64,000 nucleotides of DNA from Polyodon spathula (GCF_017654505.1 NC_054553.1:11668049-11732048); one strand, 5' to 3'. Numbered from the stretch's first letter, positions 1-13,218 are shown. Notes: a model not told the origin generated them from the sequence alone. Made by a program: numbers and translations.

Positions 1-693
1 CATGTTACTGGCTGAAAGCATATCATTGCTTTTTTCTTTTTTTTTTTATTCCTGCCATTGTAGTTTCTTCGCAATAAACAAAGTGGTGGCAAATGACACA
101 TTTTCATAAAGTAATAACATTACTGAGGTTTACTGATGCTTTTTTTTTTTTTTTTGCTAGCTGTGCACGCAAGTGATAACTGTCAAATTTAACCTAAAAT
201 TTAATCTTCAAAAAATAAATGTGGAAAAGGGGGCATTGTACATAGAAAAAACACCATTTTGGTTTTCGTTTATTACTCTCCTCATAACAGAAAATAGCAC
301 CACAAAAAAACAAAATGCTGATCACTATACGTAACATTTACAAGTTTGACGAGTGTTTGGAAAGTGTGAAGCATTTTCAAGTACAGTAAATGCATCTGTA
401 TCCCCCGATTCTGAGTCACTTGCCAAATCTGTATTATGGCAAAACCAAAAACGCTTGTTAGGGGACACAAATTCCCTGTAGATAGCGGTGACCTTTCAAT
501 CTTTCGTATCAGCAATTTCAGCTTTTGTAATGAAGGACAGCTGATGCTCAATTGGCCAAAAGGAAGGCACTTTCGGGCCGGATTGGGACCGCGGGCCTCC
601 ATTTGAAGAACACTAGTGCAACACAATTGAAATTTCCGATGGTCTGTGATGTAATAGGAGCAGGTTCCATAAATTCTGCTCAGAGGGGTTTGA

Positions 694-1006
694 TCCCTTA
701 TGGAAAAAACATATATTTTTAATATATGGTAGAAAAGTATGATCCTTATATTTTTCATCTATAGGCATCGGCCCCTTTATATACTGGTACATGTATTTAA
801 AATATATTTTAGTCTGTAATCCATATATTTAAATATATGGTGAACCATATATTTTCAACATATAAAATAAATATATGGATTACAGACTGAAATATATTTT
901 ATTAAAAAAAAATTATATAAAAAAGGGGCCAATTCTCATATATGAAAAGTAAAAGGATCATACTTTTCTACCATACGTTAAAAATATATGTTTGTTCCAT
1001 AAGGGA
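694..1006. mobile_element. Near-perfect 313-bp hairpin (foldback MITE)
   Basis: The first and second halves are reverse complements from TCCCTTA at 694 to TAAGGGA at 1006, with few mismatches and almost no loop (centre near 850). Each arm contains AAAGTATGATCCTT and AGTCTGTAATCCATATAT. It is AT-rich with no coding content. No clear target duplication is seen. Confidence 0.7.
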
Positions 1007-2834
1007 TATGAGTATAAGATGTTTTTATCCTTCAATCCCTGGTTTTTCAGTTATGCATGGTGTCACAGATACCTGCAGTAGTACTTTTGTTTCACAATGT
1101 TGATGGCTAGAGGAGTTCCTTGCGCTAGTAGGAACATGCTGACCTACTAAGTTGTAAATCCCCTATTATATATTCTGCCAGTCTTCTGACAAATGATGTC
1201 ATTATTTCATATAGAAACCGACATAATGTGAAAAGAACACATCTGTCAAACAACCATTTATCATTCCCACTGTTAGCTGACAGATTTTTTTTTCTAAACT
1301 CCAAATGTGTCAATAGGTTCATGCTGGAAAGAATGATGTGAAGTGATGTAAGCTATAAAGAGAAATTAGGAATCTAATTGTAGAAAGCTCAGACAATCAG
1401 CCCCCTTACCCTCCCAACAGGCTAAGAGGTTTGAGAGTGCTAGTAATTGCGTTTCTCCAGCCTTCTCTCACCTCCACACCACAGCTGCTGAATTCCTGGT
1501 GTAAGTCCTGGTGTGGCTCTCTTAACATCTTTCTTTATTCCATCTTTATTGCATCTTGGTCAACTGCAGCTAATTAGTGCAATAGATGAGACTCTGGTGT
1601 TTCAGTCATCACTCTGAATTCGAAGTTAAAGCACCCTTGTAGCCTCAAAAGGGCTCTAAAACATGTCCTCACTCAGCAGGTACACCAGAGTGTAACCATT
1701 AACCAGTCCCCCAGCAACACTCTGCCCCTAGTGGATGTAAGAAATACAGCAGTAAGAAACAGCACATAGATATGAATGTGTTATTTCTTACATGCACTAG
1801 GGCTGTTGCAGGGGGACAGCTTATTGATTATGCTAGTGTAATGGACAGTGTTGTGTGTTACATTGTCGCTGCAGATCCTCTCCCTGTCGCTGTTTTGCAT
1901 TGTGGTTAAGACTCTCGCTAGTGTATGGGGTCATAAGTTTGTGCTAAGCCTCCACCCTGTTACAATAGGGTGCACTATATTGTATATTCAATATATACTG
2001 ATAACCCATCAGCACCAGCCTTCTCCAATAAAAATAGAGATGCTAAGAGCGCAATGCAATAGCTCAAATCCATTGAAAAATCCAGTGAAAAATACTGCAT
2101 TTGAAAAACGGTACCCCCAAACCACCCAGAGTAACTCTAACTATGATAAAAGAGGAAGCTGCCTGTTAATCTCCATCAAAACGTTAGGTTAGTGATGCAT
2201 ACTCTTTAATCAATACAATGCTACAATTACAAAGGACTCCAGGCTGTTTCCATTCCATCCTTAGGGACTCTCACATAGAAGCTAACACTCAGTTAAGTAG
2301 CACTTACTTTGTTGTTTCATTGCTAGTACTCACAAGTGAAGTCAACCTCCCTGTACGTACTGCAGGTAATTCACGTCAACTGGAGCTTTTGTTCAAAGCC
2401 ATTAAAGAGAATCATATTTTTCAATAAGTATAAACTAATCCCCAGATTGTCACATTAAGTGCTGATGAATAACACCTCATTGCATATGTCAAATGTATCT
2501 ATACCAAGTGAAGCGGCATGTATGCATTTTATTCATTTTATGCTCTTAGTCATATTCGCTTTTAATTCTGCCAACTATAATGTATTGATCTGTTTATCTA
2601 TCTAGATGTTTGTTTCAAAGTGACGCCCATTGCCTTTCTCTACATCGCAAGACTGTGTGCTTCATAATAGACACTGTGAAGACTGGCATTACTTGTCAAA
2701 CAATGAAAGTCTGTTTTTGGGGTATAGAGTGGTCCTTCATTTTAAGGAAAAAACATACGTTTTGATAGGTGAGAAACCGACTTTCTAGCTCTGTTTGACC
2801 CGGTACGTGGGGAAACAGCTGATGTGGATTGGTA
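1007..2834. other. Intergenic, no gene recognised
   Basis: Apart from the MITE at 1679-1822 I see only AT-rich unique-looking DNA. The short open frames here have no recognisable domains and no splice context. Confidence 0.5.
1679..1822 (+). mobile_element. Foldback MITE, copy 1 (CACTAGGGG type)
   Basis: Inner arms CCTAGTGGATGTAAGAAATA (about 1727-1746) and TATTTCTTACATGCACTAGG (about 1782-1801) face each other, and the flank reads TACACCAGAGTGTAACC. A second copy in opposite orientation lies at 42973-43108. Confidence 0.6.
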
Positions 2835-3775
2835 TTTCCCAATCATAAGAATATAAGAAAAGTTTGGGCATGAGAAAAGGCCATTTAGCCCATCAAGGCT
2901 CGTCCTCCCCTTAGTATAGGCTTGCCGCAGTTTAGGGACAAGGCGAGGCTCATTACAATAATGCTATTGGTTCACTAAGATATATAGTCCAGTCTATTCC
3001 ACTACTTCTCCTCTACCACCCCACCACCTCCTTTGCAACTGTATCTCCCTTCTGGGGGTCGTGGTCCTCCATCACTCGGCTTTGATGACCTCTGTCCAAC
3101 GTTGCAGGTCACACCTCAAACCAGGAAGGCTCTGGTGCCTCCCTAGTGGCGCATTCAGTAAAGGCTCGAATCTAGGCACAGCCGATCGTGACCGGGAGTT
3201 CCTAGGGGGCGGAGCACAATTGGAACATCGCTGCCCAGGTAGGGAGGGCTTAGGTCGGGAGGGGAATCCATGGCTAACCATGCATCAGTGACCCCTGTGG
3301 CCGATAGGGAGCCTATGTTTCTGCAGTGGAGCCACCCGATACACAAAATAATTGGGCATACTAAATTGAGGAGAAAACCAGGGTAAAAAATTGGCAACAA
3401 CTAAATTTATAAAAAAAAAAAAAAAAAACTAAAAAAAAAAGGACGGCTCCTATCGGTCCTTAAGGCCGAACAGTCAGTCATCCCACATTACGCTTTACAC
3501 CTTACAATGTTGAGCTTCGATCTTTGAACTGAGGTTGGGGGGAAGGGACTAATTTAAAAGTACAGAATCTAGTACCCATGTTCCCAGTGTTCTAGATCCA
3601 ACTATTTCGCCTGATAGGCTTGTCGTTGCATTTATAACTCTGTGTAAAAAAATGCTTCCTACCTTCTGTGCTAAACTTATCTTTACTCATCTTCCAGTAT
3701 ATGCCCTCTTGTTCATCTCTCTCTCTCTGCTAAATTTGAAGTAGTGTCTTGGGTTAACTCTATCACTATCAGTCA
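2835..3775 (+). repeat. Old interspersed repeat, split by a SINE
   Basis: The parts ATAAGAATATAAGAAAAGTT...GGCCATTTAGCCCATCAAGG (2847-2903) and CTCTGTGTAAAAAAATGCTT (3640-3659) followed by CTACCTTCTGTGCT recall a repeat very common in ray-finned fish genomes, from memory. The middle (about 3010-3440) is foreign. Identity is by recall, not alignment. Confidence 0.45.
3010..3442 (+). mobile_element. SINE with A-rich tail
   Basis: GC-rich compared with its flanks. It contains GTGACCGGGAGTTCCTAGGG, GGCGGAGCACAATTGG and ATACACAAAATAATTGGGCA, then a long A tract at 3410-3440. This structure and wording fit a tRNA- or 5S-derived fish SINE. Short reading frames on both strands here are not genes. 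Confidence 0.55.
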
Positions 3776-6094
3776 TCTAGTCATCAATAAAAACAAATTG
3801 CTGAAGGGTTGGAATCAGTTCTGAATCATGCATCTTATTTGCATTGCTACAGTGTGATTATATGGATCATTAGGTCTCACAGAACTCAATAGAAGGGGTA
3901 GGCGTAGAGTGAAAACAACAACCCACACGACTCCTCCTGACTGCCAATGAAAATTAACTCATAGCTAAATCTCGGTGCAATACATCTTATGACATGTCAT
4001 AAATGTTAAAGCTTTTTCGGTGTCCCTGTCAAATAAATATATAAATAAATAATAAATAAATGAATAAATATCTTCACCCAGATCCACATCTCCAGATCAG
4101 TTCTGCTCAAAGGCACTGGTGGAAACCCTGTCTGACCATGGCTTCCAGCATGTGTGTATGCTAACAATGGAGTCATGTCAACAATCACTGCAGGTATTTA
4201 TTTTTGTGGAATTTCATATTTGTGAATGATATAATTTTAGTCATGGCTCCCTCTTGCCTCATAAAGCAAATCCACTAGCATAACATAGTATGCAAATATA
4301 ATGTTCTCTCAGCTATAGCTATAACTATTATAAAATGCACAAAATTGTATCAAACAAATATTTGCTTTCTTGCTGCCTCACAGGCAAAGATACTGTTCAT
4401 AATTTAAATGACAGCTCTTCTGTTTTATGCCGCTACATTACTACTGTTCAATGCAGAGCAACTTTCAATTGCACAGAGATGTCAGGCCTTTATTGCTTAA
4501 TTAAAGTTTCTCGAGAAATCCACCTTTATTTTCAAGCTCTAATGAGTACTGTCCTTGTACCAGCATCTGTTTCAAAAAGCTTGCCATCAAAAAGCCAATA
4601 TCATGCAATGCCTTGTAATATCATTAAAGCAAGATCTGATGATGTAAGTTTCAGGTTTGACAAAATTTTAGAACACCAGCTGTGAGATTTTTGTATTGAA
4701 TGTTGTGCAGCTCAGTTAAATCTGAAATGATATCAAGACTAAAGCAGGTTTACTTAGATTTGTATTGGCACTGTATTGTTTGGTGAGCGATCTCTGTGCA
4801 GCTACGCATATAAATTCTGAAGCAAACTCTGGATTCAACATTTTTGTATATTGTTAACAAAGATGCCCTTGAGATGTTTCAATAACATTATTTTTTTCTG
4901 ATATTACATCAGCAGTTTACAAGATTCTCACTGCTTTGTTAATTTTGTCTGGAAACTTTAAAAGACCTTGTAAAATAAAGTTAGAGCACTTTAAAGAACT
5001 ACCTCAAGTGGAAACTTCTTATGCAAATGTGGTCAGAGTTGGTGAAATCTGTCAATCATTAGAGGCAGCTGCTGTGCTGAGCCCTCCCCTCCCTGTGTGC
5101 TTTGGCAGGAGCGGTATGCACAGGAGCAAGGAGTGGAGAGCCCTGCTTTGAAGTGTGCCTGCTGATGTGATATTATTCTTGGCCATGGAGACAGTGGAAA
5201 ATACATTGTAACAAGTTCTCATCACAGCTGAAGTGCAGCGTTGTTCTGAAGGGTGTGTATGGGCGGTTTTAGCATGACAGTGGTGTATCTTCCACTCTAC
5301 TTTGTGTTAAAAGGTGTATGGGGTGGAGGTATTTGACCCACCTAGGAATCTGTTTATAATCCACAAATCTACTCAATACACAATCACTATATCCCCTACA
5401 GTCTTGGATATTTAAAAAATATATATCGGCTAAATGAAATCGTTATTTTAAACAATTTATAACACTATACACAATAGTCATTTTATACATCATTTTACAT
5501 CTACATCTGTGGCCTTGAGGCACGAAGGGAATGAGTTGTGATAAATCTAATTTCATAATAAAGACCATCCATAACTTCAGAATACTGCAAGAGTACAAAA
5601 CTAAGTCAAGTAGACAAATGTTTTGGCTAGTGCCTTCTCAAGTGAATCAATCAAGAACTGTGATGGTATTCTTATATCAGTTTGGAAGGAGTCGCCTCTC
5701 CCCATGAGACTGTGTTACAAGCACCAATCACTATGAATCTTATACTAATGTTCAGTGATCAACAGTGTCATATGCAGGCTTATGAAAATTGACTGTAATG
5801 TTTTACTATTTATGATGGTTTTACCAGCCTTTCCAATGGTTAACCATGCTCTACCCCAATTACCTGTAATTTGTCATGCTTGTCTGTGCTAACATTACTT
5901 CACTTTGCTCTCCTACACTTTCTCTATGGTAAACTACATAGAACTTTTATAAGGGCACCATCTCAAACTTAATGTTCCAGCAACCTACACATGTCTTAAA
6001 ACTACAGTGTTTCCCCTGAATACTAGCTGTACCTAGAGGATACATTGCATGCATACAAACTCAACGTCCTACTCAAGATGACTGTGTTTACATT
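3776..6094. other. Intergenic, nothing recognised
   Basis: AT-rich, with an AATAAATAAATAAAT-like simple stretch near 4033-4070. The 116-codon frame at 4335-4685 has no recognisable motif and is probably chance. Confidence 0.5.
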
Positions 6095-7015
6095 CTCTTC
6101 AGCATCTTCTTTACATCTGGGTGATACTCTGTCACTTGTTGCTGAACAAAGACCTTCTCATGTCTATCCCTGAGAGACGTGCAAAGTTTTGATTTGACAA
6201 TCTTCATCGATGAAAATGCACTCGCACAGACATAAGTTGATCGAAAGCTGGTCAGTACTTATGCTGTAATTCTATCAGCTCTTCTTGGAAGTTAACTTTT
6301 GTTACCCGCAAAAACTTTCTGCTGCATTTGAAACGGCTTTGACATCAGCATAAAATTGGTTTGCGACAAGTGAAAATACTGGTAGCAGTGGTTTCATGTC
6401 TATAACTCAGTAACATACTACACATGTGGTTGTGCCAAAAACAAGGCTGCGTCATGCAACGTTGTCATCTGTAATTGCACAGTTGGGAAATGTGCGAAAA
6501 AAATCCCAGTTTTGCTTTGAATAAAGAAACATTGCTCAGTAAGGTTGGTAGGGTTTTGCCCTTTCATTGTAGCTTGTGGTTAAGTGTATTCATGTTATGG
6601 GTGATATCGGTAAGAAATGCCACTTGCAGCATTAATGTTTCATCATTCAGTTATGACAACAGATCCAAAAAATCTCTGATGGCAGGGAGCAGATCCATGA
6701 AACAAGCCAACACCTTACCACGACTAAGAAATCTTACTTCTGCATGTAGCACCAAATCACTGTCACGAGTTACTAATATACTTATTAATTAAAAGTTTTA
6801 ACTGCCTGTGCTTGAGTGAATGTGTAACGATAAAGTTGTCTACTTTAACTACAACCTCCATTGTGGCTTTCAGAGATCCTTTCCTGAACTTGCAACACAG
6901 GTCTTCAGATATAGTTTCCACAGTTTTGCAACTGTTGAGTCTAACACTTGTAACTTGGAGATCTGTTTAATAATGTCATCCTTATTTTTACAATCTACAG
7001 TGACTTTTACTTATT
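6095..7015 (-). pseudogene. Decayed hAT-superfamily transposase (ZBED/GTF2IRD2-like)
   Basis: Minus-strand translation in pieces gives VLHAEVRFLSRGKVLACFMD and LPAIRDFLDLLS, then VAFLTDITHNMNTLNHKLQ and KAKLGFFSHISQL, and at the end STYVCASAFSSMKIVKSKLC followed by KKMLKRM and a stop near 6095. These match the order of the conserved blocks in hAT-type proteins, where the C-terminal dimerisation block reads like YLCE-AFS-M-I-KSK. Internal stops (for example after DLLS and HKLQ) and frame breaks show it is dead. No terminal inverted repeats were found. Confidence 0.7.
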
Positions 7016-7265
7016 GCTAGTTGTCACTCAATTTTAAATAAGGGTGTTGGGACTACTGCAGATCATTACAGCACAACACAGTTCCAATAGCTGCAAATTT
7101 TATCACAATGGGCAACCTTTAATTATCTAAGTGATCGCAGAGTAACATAAAACAAAGTGTCATTAATTACACTGTTGCTAATTAAGACACATTTATTTCC
7201 ATTTAAAATACAGGGAATACCCCCCTCCCACCCAAAAATGAATCAACACAAAACAGAAATATATA

Positions 7266-8855
7266 CAGTGGTTTGCAGAAGTATGCACACCCTGCAAAGT
7301 TTTCATTTTGTTGGTACCTGAGCGTACTCCACGACGCTTTCAAATTAGACTTTACATGTAGAATCTACACAAACTACTCCACGTTGATAAAGTAAAAAAA
7401 AATGCATATAGAATATAAATAAGTAAGATTTACAGAGAAAAACAGATTAATCTCAGTTGCATAAGTATTCAACCCCTTTGCTACTGCAGCCCTAAATCAA
7501 CTCAGGTCCAAATGATTTGTTTGAAAGGTCACAAAATTAGTGAAATGGTTTCAGCCTGTGTGTACTCAAAGTGGTTTAATTTGTAGATAATTTCCCTCAG
7601 GTGTCTAAAGACTTTCAAGCTGCAACTCACATAAAGATCCAACAGAGCAACCATGAAGACCAAGGAGCTTTTGAATCAAGTCAGGAATAAAGTGGTACAG
7701 AGGCACAGAGCAGGAGAGGGGTACAAGAAAATTTCAAAGGCACTGATTATCCATCTCAGCACAGTGAAGTCCATTATTAAGAAGTGGAAGATGCATCATA
7801 CCATAGAGACACTACCCAGATCAGGTTGCCCTCCCAAACTGAGCAGCCGGGCAAGCAGGAAACTGGTTCTGGATGTCACTCTGAAGCCAACAATGATCTG
7901 GAGAGATCTGCAAAGTTCTGTGTCTGAGATGGAAATCAGTATTCACACATCAACAATAAACCAGCTCCTACACAAAGCTGGCCTGTATGGACGGGTGGCA
8001 AGAAAGTAGCCATTACTCAAAAATCGTCATCTTAAAGCATGTATGGAGTTTGCAAAAAAGCATGTAGATGATAGACGTGTGGAATAAGGTTTTGTGGTCT
8101 GACGAGACAAAAATTGAACTAAATTCCAAGCGTTATGTCTGGCGCAAGACCAACACTGCACATCACCCAGTCAACACCATCCCAACTGTCAAGCATGGTG
8201 GTGGAGATGTGTCTCTTCAGCAGGGACTGGGAAGCTTGTCAGGATAGCAGGGAGAATAGATGGTGCAAAGTACAGGTGAATTCTTGATGAAAACCTTTTT
8301 GAGTCAACCAAGACTCTGAAACTGGGGAGGAAATTGACATTTCAGCAGGACAGTGACCTGGAGCACAAATCCAAAGCCACACTGGTGTGGTTGAACAAGA
8401 AGAGAGTTAATGTTCTTGAGTGGCCCAGTCAAAGTCCTGACTTGAATCCAATCAAAAATGTATTGTGAGAGTTGAAGATTGCAGTCCATCGACGATCCCC
8501 AAAAACTTATCCGAAGTGGAGGAATATTCCCATGAAGAATGGACAAAAATGACAAAATCCTACTGGGCAAAACTAGTAGAGACCTATCCAAAAGACTTTT
8601 CTTTTCAAAAGGTGCTTCTACCAAGTACTGACTGAAGGGGCTAAATACTTATGCAACCAGTAAATTTCATTTTGTATATTTTCTTCGCAAGTTTTGCTGA
8701 CATTTAACCTCCTCCTCCTCCTCATACAACAGTGTTCAGTTTAACCACTGCAGCTTTGAATCTAAAAAGTTTGTTTGAAAAACTATGCATAATTATTTGT
8801 AATTCAACAAAATGTTACATTATTGGTAGGAAGTGAATACTTCTGCAAGCCACTG
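7266..8855 (+). mobile_element. Tc1/mariner element A, full length, decayed
   Basis: Bounded by TA (7264-7265 and 8856-8857) with inverted ends CAGTGGTTTGCAGAAGTAT and ATACTTCTGCAAGCCACTG. Length 1590 bp, typical of Tc1-like elements with one transposase gene. Confidence 0.85.
7653..8631 (+). pseudogene. Tc1 transposase remnant in element A
   Basis: Starts MKTKELLNQVRNK and keeps the paired HTH region ([19 protein letters not shown]), [32 protein letters not shown] and the terminal TKY stop. It is broken by a stop after GRVARK at 8007-8009, by frameshifts, and by a Lys in place of the third catalytic acidic residue (NPIKN). Not functional. Confidence 0.85.
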
Positions 8856-8857
8856 TA

Positions 8858-11800
8858 TATGAAAAACAACGTGAACATACCATAAACTGACAATACAACA
8901 ATTCAATCCTTCAAAAGCCCAAGTCCTTCCTCAGCCCCCTAACTGCTATACACAATACCGAAGCAAGGTACCAGAATGAACCTGAGGCAGGTCTTCTTGT
9001 AAAATACAATACAATACTAAGACTGCTGCTGTCACTGCTGAAGACAACCTGGGGGTCTTCCGTATCTCCTTCCCACCTATCAGCCTTTGTAACAGGTTCA
9101 GAAGAAAGAAACTCTATTAAACCTACACTTTTGTTTTAGTTCAGATATTTTATTCAATACCAACTAAGCATATGTTAAAAATCTGTAAAATAAACCACTT
9201 GCAGCCAAAACATGTGGAAAGTCGATGTGCTAATAAGAGGTAAGACTTGTTTTAAACCTTAAGCTACTCCAGTCTTAAAATCCTTTTCGGAAAAACTGAT
9301 TGACATCTTGTTTTCATTTTTTTAAGTCTGTTCAACATTTGCTAAATATGCTTAAGATTTGCTGAACAGTTAAAAACAATATGTGGTGAATTAAATGCAT
9401 TCAACATTTTCAAATCTGACAAACGCTGGCAGTAGCCACAGTCTGGATCTGCATAGCCTCTGCTGAATAGGGCCGACACTAAAAACAGATTTTCCAAACA
9501 CAGTTTACTGTAACATGCAACTTACTTAAATACAGTTGAACCTTGCTATACAGGCCAGGCAAGAGACCAACAAAATGGGGCTCTAACAGGGGAGTGGCCT
9601 TATTACTAAAGGGACAAATCATTTCTTGTAACAAACTAAACACATTAATACCATTTTTGTCTGATATCCTTTGCAAATAAAAACAATAACCCATTCCTTT
9701 AAATATCCATCACATACCTGAAGACACTTTTGAGGTCTTGAAAGTGATTTCATATCTATTCCCCACACATTTTTTACTTTTGCTGTGGGAAACATTTATG
9801 ACTAAAGATAATAATAAAAGGCAATAAAATGTATAGTCTGTACACCTGTAACTGGAGAGATAGAGAAATCCACTTTGACTGCCACGTATCTTCATTTGAA
9901 GTGTCAGTGGTTTAAGTTTAATCCTGTAAGACAACAATTCTCAGTTTAAATGACACGTTCCCTCTTTAGCACTCCCTTCCATCAATGAATCACACATATT
10001 TCATGTATTTTAAAGAGTGTTTTCCCAAGTGCTTCTCTGCTGTGACACAGCACTGTAATTTATTAGCGTCCTTGAATGAGGAACACTTCTGCAGGGCTGA
10101 GGTTCTGTGCCTCTTACGCACTGAGCTGTTTTGAGGCCTGGTGAGATGTGTGGGTCCCCTGAGAAGTCCAAACAAACCCAGCTGGAGCAAAGTTCTTTCC
10201 AGGCCAGCTGTGTTAAACAATCTGACCTAAATTAGGGAAAAAAAAAAAAGTCTGAACTCCTTTTGAATTGACGCTGCAGGCAGGGAGTTTTCAGTTTGGG
10301 AATGGGGGTTCCAAAACCCTCACGTAAAATGTTAAACTCCAACAGTAAATCTGGTCTCAAGGTATTATCTTTTAAGTATTTATAATTGTTTTATTTTGTT
10401 CCACTGCTCCAGAATTCTTTCTTGATGCATAACATATTTTGACTGCCACACAGATTAGTGCTTCTACTGAGTCACTGAAAAACACTTTTACACAGTTGTA
10501 CTGTATAGACTCACAGGGAGTTCAAAAATATTGAAACTGGGAAGTTTATGGCTGTGTGTTTCCAGTTTCAGAAACAGCACGGTCAGATCCTGTGGTTAAG
10601 TGGTGAGTAGATACAGGTGAGTGCAGTGCAGGTACAAATCACACAGACAATTAGGAACAGGTGCAAGGGTGTTTATTGAAATGGTTTACAATGTCCAGAG
10701 CCTTATGGCAAATACCTGTAAATAATAAATGATGGAAGTGATACAGCAGCGTATATCACTTCAGTTTATATAATCCTATGGGTTTGACCTGCAACCAAAA
10801 GTCCAGTTTTATCACCCACACAAAACACAAACACACAGACACAGTTCCTACGGTGCGTGAATTAAGTGCTTGTGGTGAAAAGAGTGGAAAGTCCTAGTGG
10901 AAAGTGATGAAACAAACAAACAACGTTTACAAGACAGACTAACAGAACACTCACAGTTTCTTTTAAATGCAGGGACTCCTTTTAGGTTGTTTTTCTAACC
11001 ATTTACAAAGGAACAGATTACTTTGCTACGCCCTTATTTTATACCCTCGCTCATGACTTCTTGGTTAAAGAGTGCATCCGCTTCTCCTATCCACGGATGC
11101 CACGCTGCTTCCCGTTCGGGTCCTTGAGTTCGGGTACCGTAGCTCAGTCTCTTTTCTAGCCGGCCAACTTCCACCTACCCACGAGAAAAAAGTAATATGT
11201 AATTTTATTAAAAACATTTGGAAAAGAAAAAGGAGCTCAGTGCCCCTTTTGTTTTAGTAACCCAGGCTATGTAAATACATTATCTTTTAAAAAGTGATAC
11301 CTGTGCGGTTAATGTGGTTTACAACTCCGCTGACCAGACACCTCAGGTGATTTTTTTTGCATCCAGCACCATTCAGTTTTATACTAGCTGACAGCCCTTT
11401 GCAACCTTCCAGCAAAATGTAAGGCCTGTCAATTTGCAATGCATTGCCCCCCACTGCTTAGCACTGGTGAACCCCTGTGGACTGTTGAAGTTTTCCTGCT
11501 TTGAGGGCGTAGAGCCAGGGCAAGCGTGCCACAGATGAGCTCATTGCCTGTCTGTTGCTCCCTTTCTTCTGCGCCCTCAGATTATTTAAAACTGCTTTTA
11601 TTCCACACATTGTCTACATTGATTTGAGGAGTGCCATGCTAAAAAGCAAATTACCCTCTGATACATCACTTAATATAGTTGAGGGAACTGTTTCTTGTCT
11701 TTGTTGCCATAACTGCCAGTCATTTTCACAACAAACATTGGGAGTAAAAGGAATAATTAAATACATTTAACAAAAATAGAAAACACAAGTTCCATTTTTA

Positions 11801-12184
11801 ATGTTGGATATGTTCCTCAACAAATAACTTGTTAAGCCGTTTTCAAGATTAGGTCACTTTGTTTTATATTGTTTTTGCTTTGATAGCGCCTGAAATTCTT
11901 AAGGGAAATGCATGGAAAAGTAATTTGTTAGACATAATATATATACTAAACAGGTCCAAGCAGGTTCTCCTGCTTAAACTCAGAATTGAAAAACAGCAAA
12001 GACAGCATACAGAACTCTAAAATACTTGACAAATGTTTTGACTAGAAGTCTTTCTCACTGTTTCAACTAGAAGTTTTGCTCAATGTTTTCAAATGTTTGT
12101 CAACACCACTTGCTGCAAATGTCAATGCAGTCATTTGAAAAAAGTTGCCCATGATGTTTTAATAAATTGTCAAAAATTCATATA
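8858..12184. other. Intergenic; possible old repeat at 10.6-11.3 kb
   Basis: No gene recognised. At 10610-11340 a stretch with a minus-strand AATAAA-like site near 10668 and GC-richer sequence at 11080-11180 may be an old retroelement piece, but I cannot name it. Confidence 0.4.
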
Positions 12185-12490
12185 GAGGCAGTGTGGTCTG
12201 GAGGTTAAAGTCCGGGGCTTGTAACCAGAAGGTCACCAGTACAAATCCCACCACTGCCACTGACAGTCATCGGTTCAAATCCCCCACCTCTGCCACTCAC
12301 TGACTCACTGTGTGACCCTGAGCAAGTTGCTTCACCTCCTTGAACTCCACTTCGTGAATGAGATGTTAAATCAATGTCCTATTGTAAGTGCCTCTGCATA
12401 TAATGCTCAGTTTGCAGCCTACCTGTGTAAAATGCATTGTGATGGTGGTCCACTGTGAAAGGTGCTATATAAAGATACTTTATTATAGAC
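12185..12490 (+). mobile_element. tRNA-derived SINE
   Basis: The 5' part resembles a tRNA, with an A-box-like TGTGGTCTGGAGGTTAAAG and two B-box-like sites, GGTCACCAGTACAAATCC and CGGTTCAAATCC (12273-12284). The middle GTGTGACCCTGAGCAAGTTG resembles the core domain of V-SINE/MIR-type SINEs. The tail GAAAGGTGCTATATAAAG is a common fish SINE/LINE-type tail. Confidence 0.75.
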
Positions 12491-12649
12491 TTGTTGGGCA
12501 CCATTGTAATAAATTGACATTTCAGCCCATTGAATTGAATCTGAAGGCATGGGCCGGATGCAAACCAAAAAAGTCCAACTCCGTAGCCGAGAGGTAAGCA
12601 CTTGTCTTATGCTGATGTCAGTATTATTAACTCATTATCTTCTATTACA

Positions 12650-12865
12650 GTAGTGTCTTTCACTCCTTTTATTAGACCATCTTTTTGAGTCATTTTAATA
12701 TTACACAGGCCTCTATTCACCTGGTGAGAAGTGCTTTGTTGTCATGTGGATAAAGATAATAGTTACAGTGATTAAAAACAGCTTAGGAGCTGACTAAAAA
12801 GTATTCATTAGCCTAATTTTCTGTTCGGGTGCACCAGGCCTCGTTTGTTGTCATGATGTACAGTT
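12650..12865 (+). repeat. Duplicated 200-bp block, copy 1
   Basis: Shares with 12957-13145 the ordered words TCTTTCACTC, TTTTGAGT-ATTTT, CAGGCCTCT, AAAGATAATAG, TTCTGTTCGG and TTTGTTGTC. No coding content. Confidence 0.6.
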
Positions 12866-12956
12866 AATCAGAAACACAGAATCATACATTATGTAGTTAA
12901 AAAAAAAAAATTGTCAATTTAAGATGAGTTTGTTATATTTTGAGCTTAGTTGTAAA

Positions 12957-13145
12957 GATTACGTCTTTCACTCATTTATTAGGCCAACCTTTTGAGTAAT
13001 TTTCAAGATCATGCAGGCCTCTCCTGAATATCTGTTGTCATAATATGTTGATGTAGATAATAGTGGCTTAACAACTGATTGAAAAGCATTCTCAGGCCTA
13101 ATTTTCTGTCCGGTTGCGTAAGCCTCCTTTGTTGTCGATGATGTA
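12957..13145 (+). repeat. Duplicated 200-bp block, copy 2
   Basis: A diverged direct copy of 12650-12865, separated from it by about 90 bp. Same orientation, estimated 75-80% alike by eye. Confidence 0.6.
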
Positions 13146-13218
13146 GTGTGTGTGTCTGTGTGTCACAATGCAGATGGGTGCCTGGTAACACTGAGTTCTG
13201 CTATTTAACTCTTTCAAC

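Noticed and set aside
282..758. A 158-codon minus-strand open frame at the window start
   Set aside because: It has no recognisable domain, overlaps the arm of the hairpin element at 694-1006 and has no splice or promoter context; the length is possible by chance.
3061..3400. Overlapping open frames on both strands around 3.1-3.4 kb
   Set aside because: They fall in a GC-richer SINE with an A tail; no protein family is recognised.
12185..12490. Possible tRNA gene with A and B boxes
   Set aside because: The tRNA-like part is degenerate, has a duplicated B-box region and runs into a SINE core and tail, so it is a SINE.
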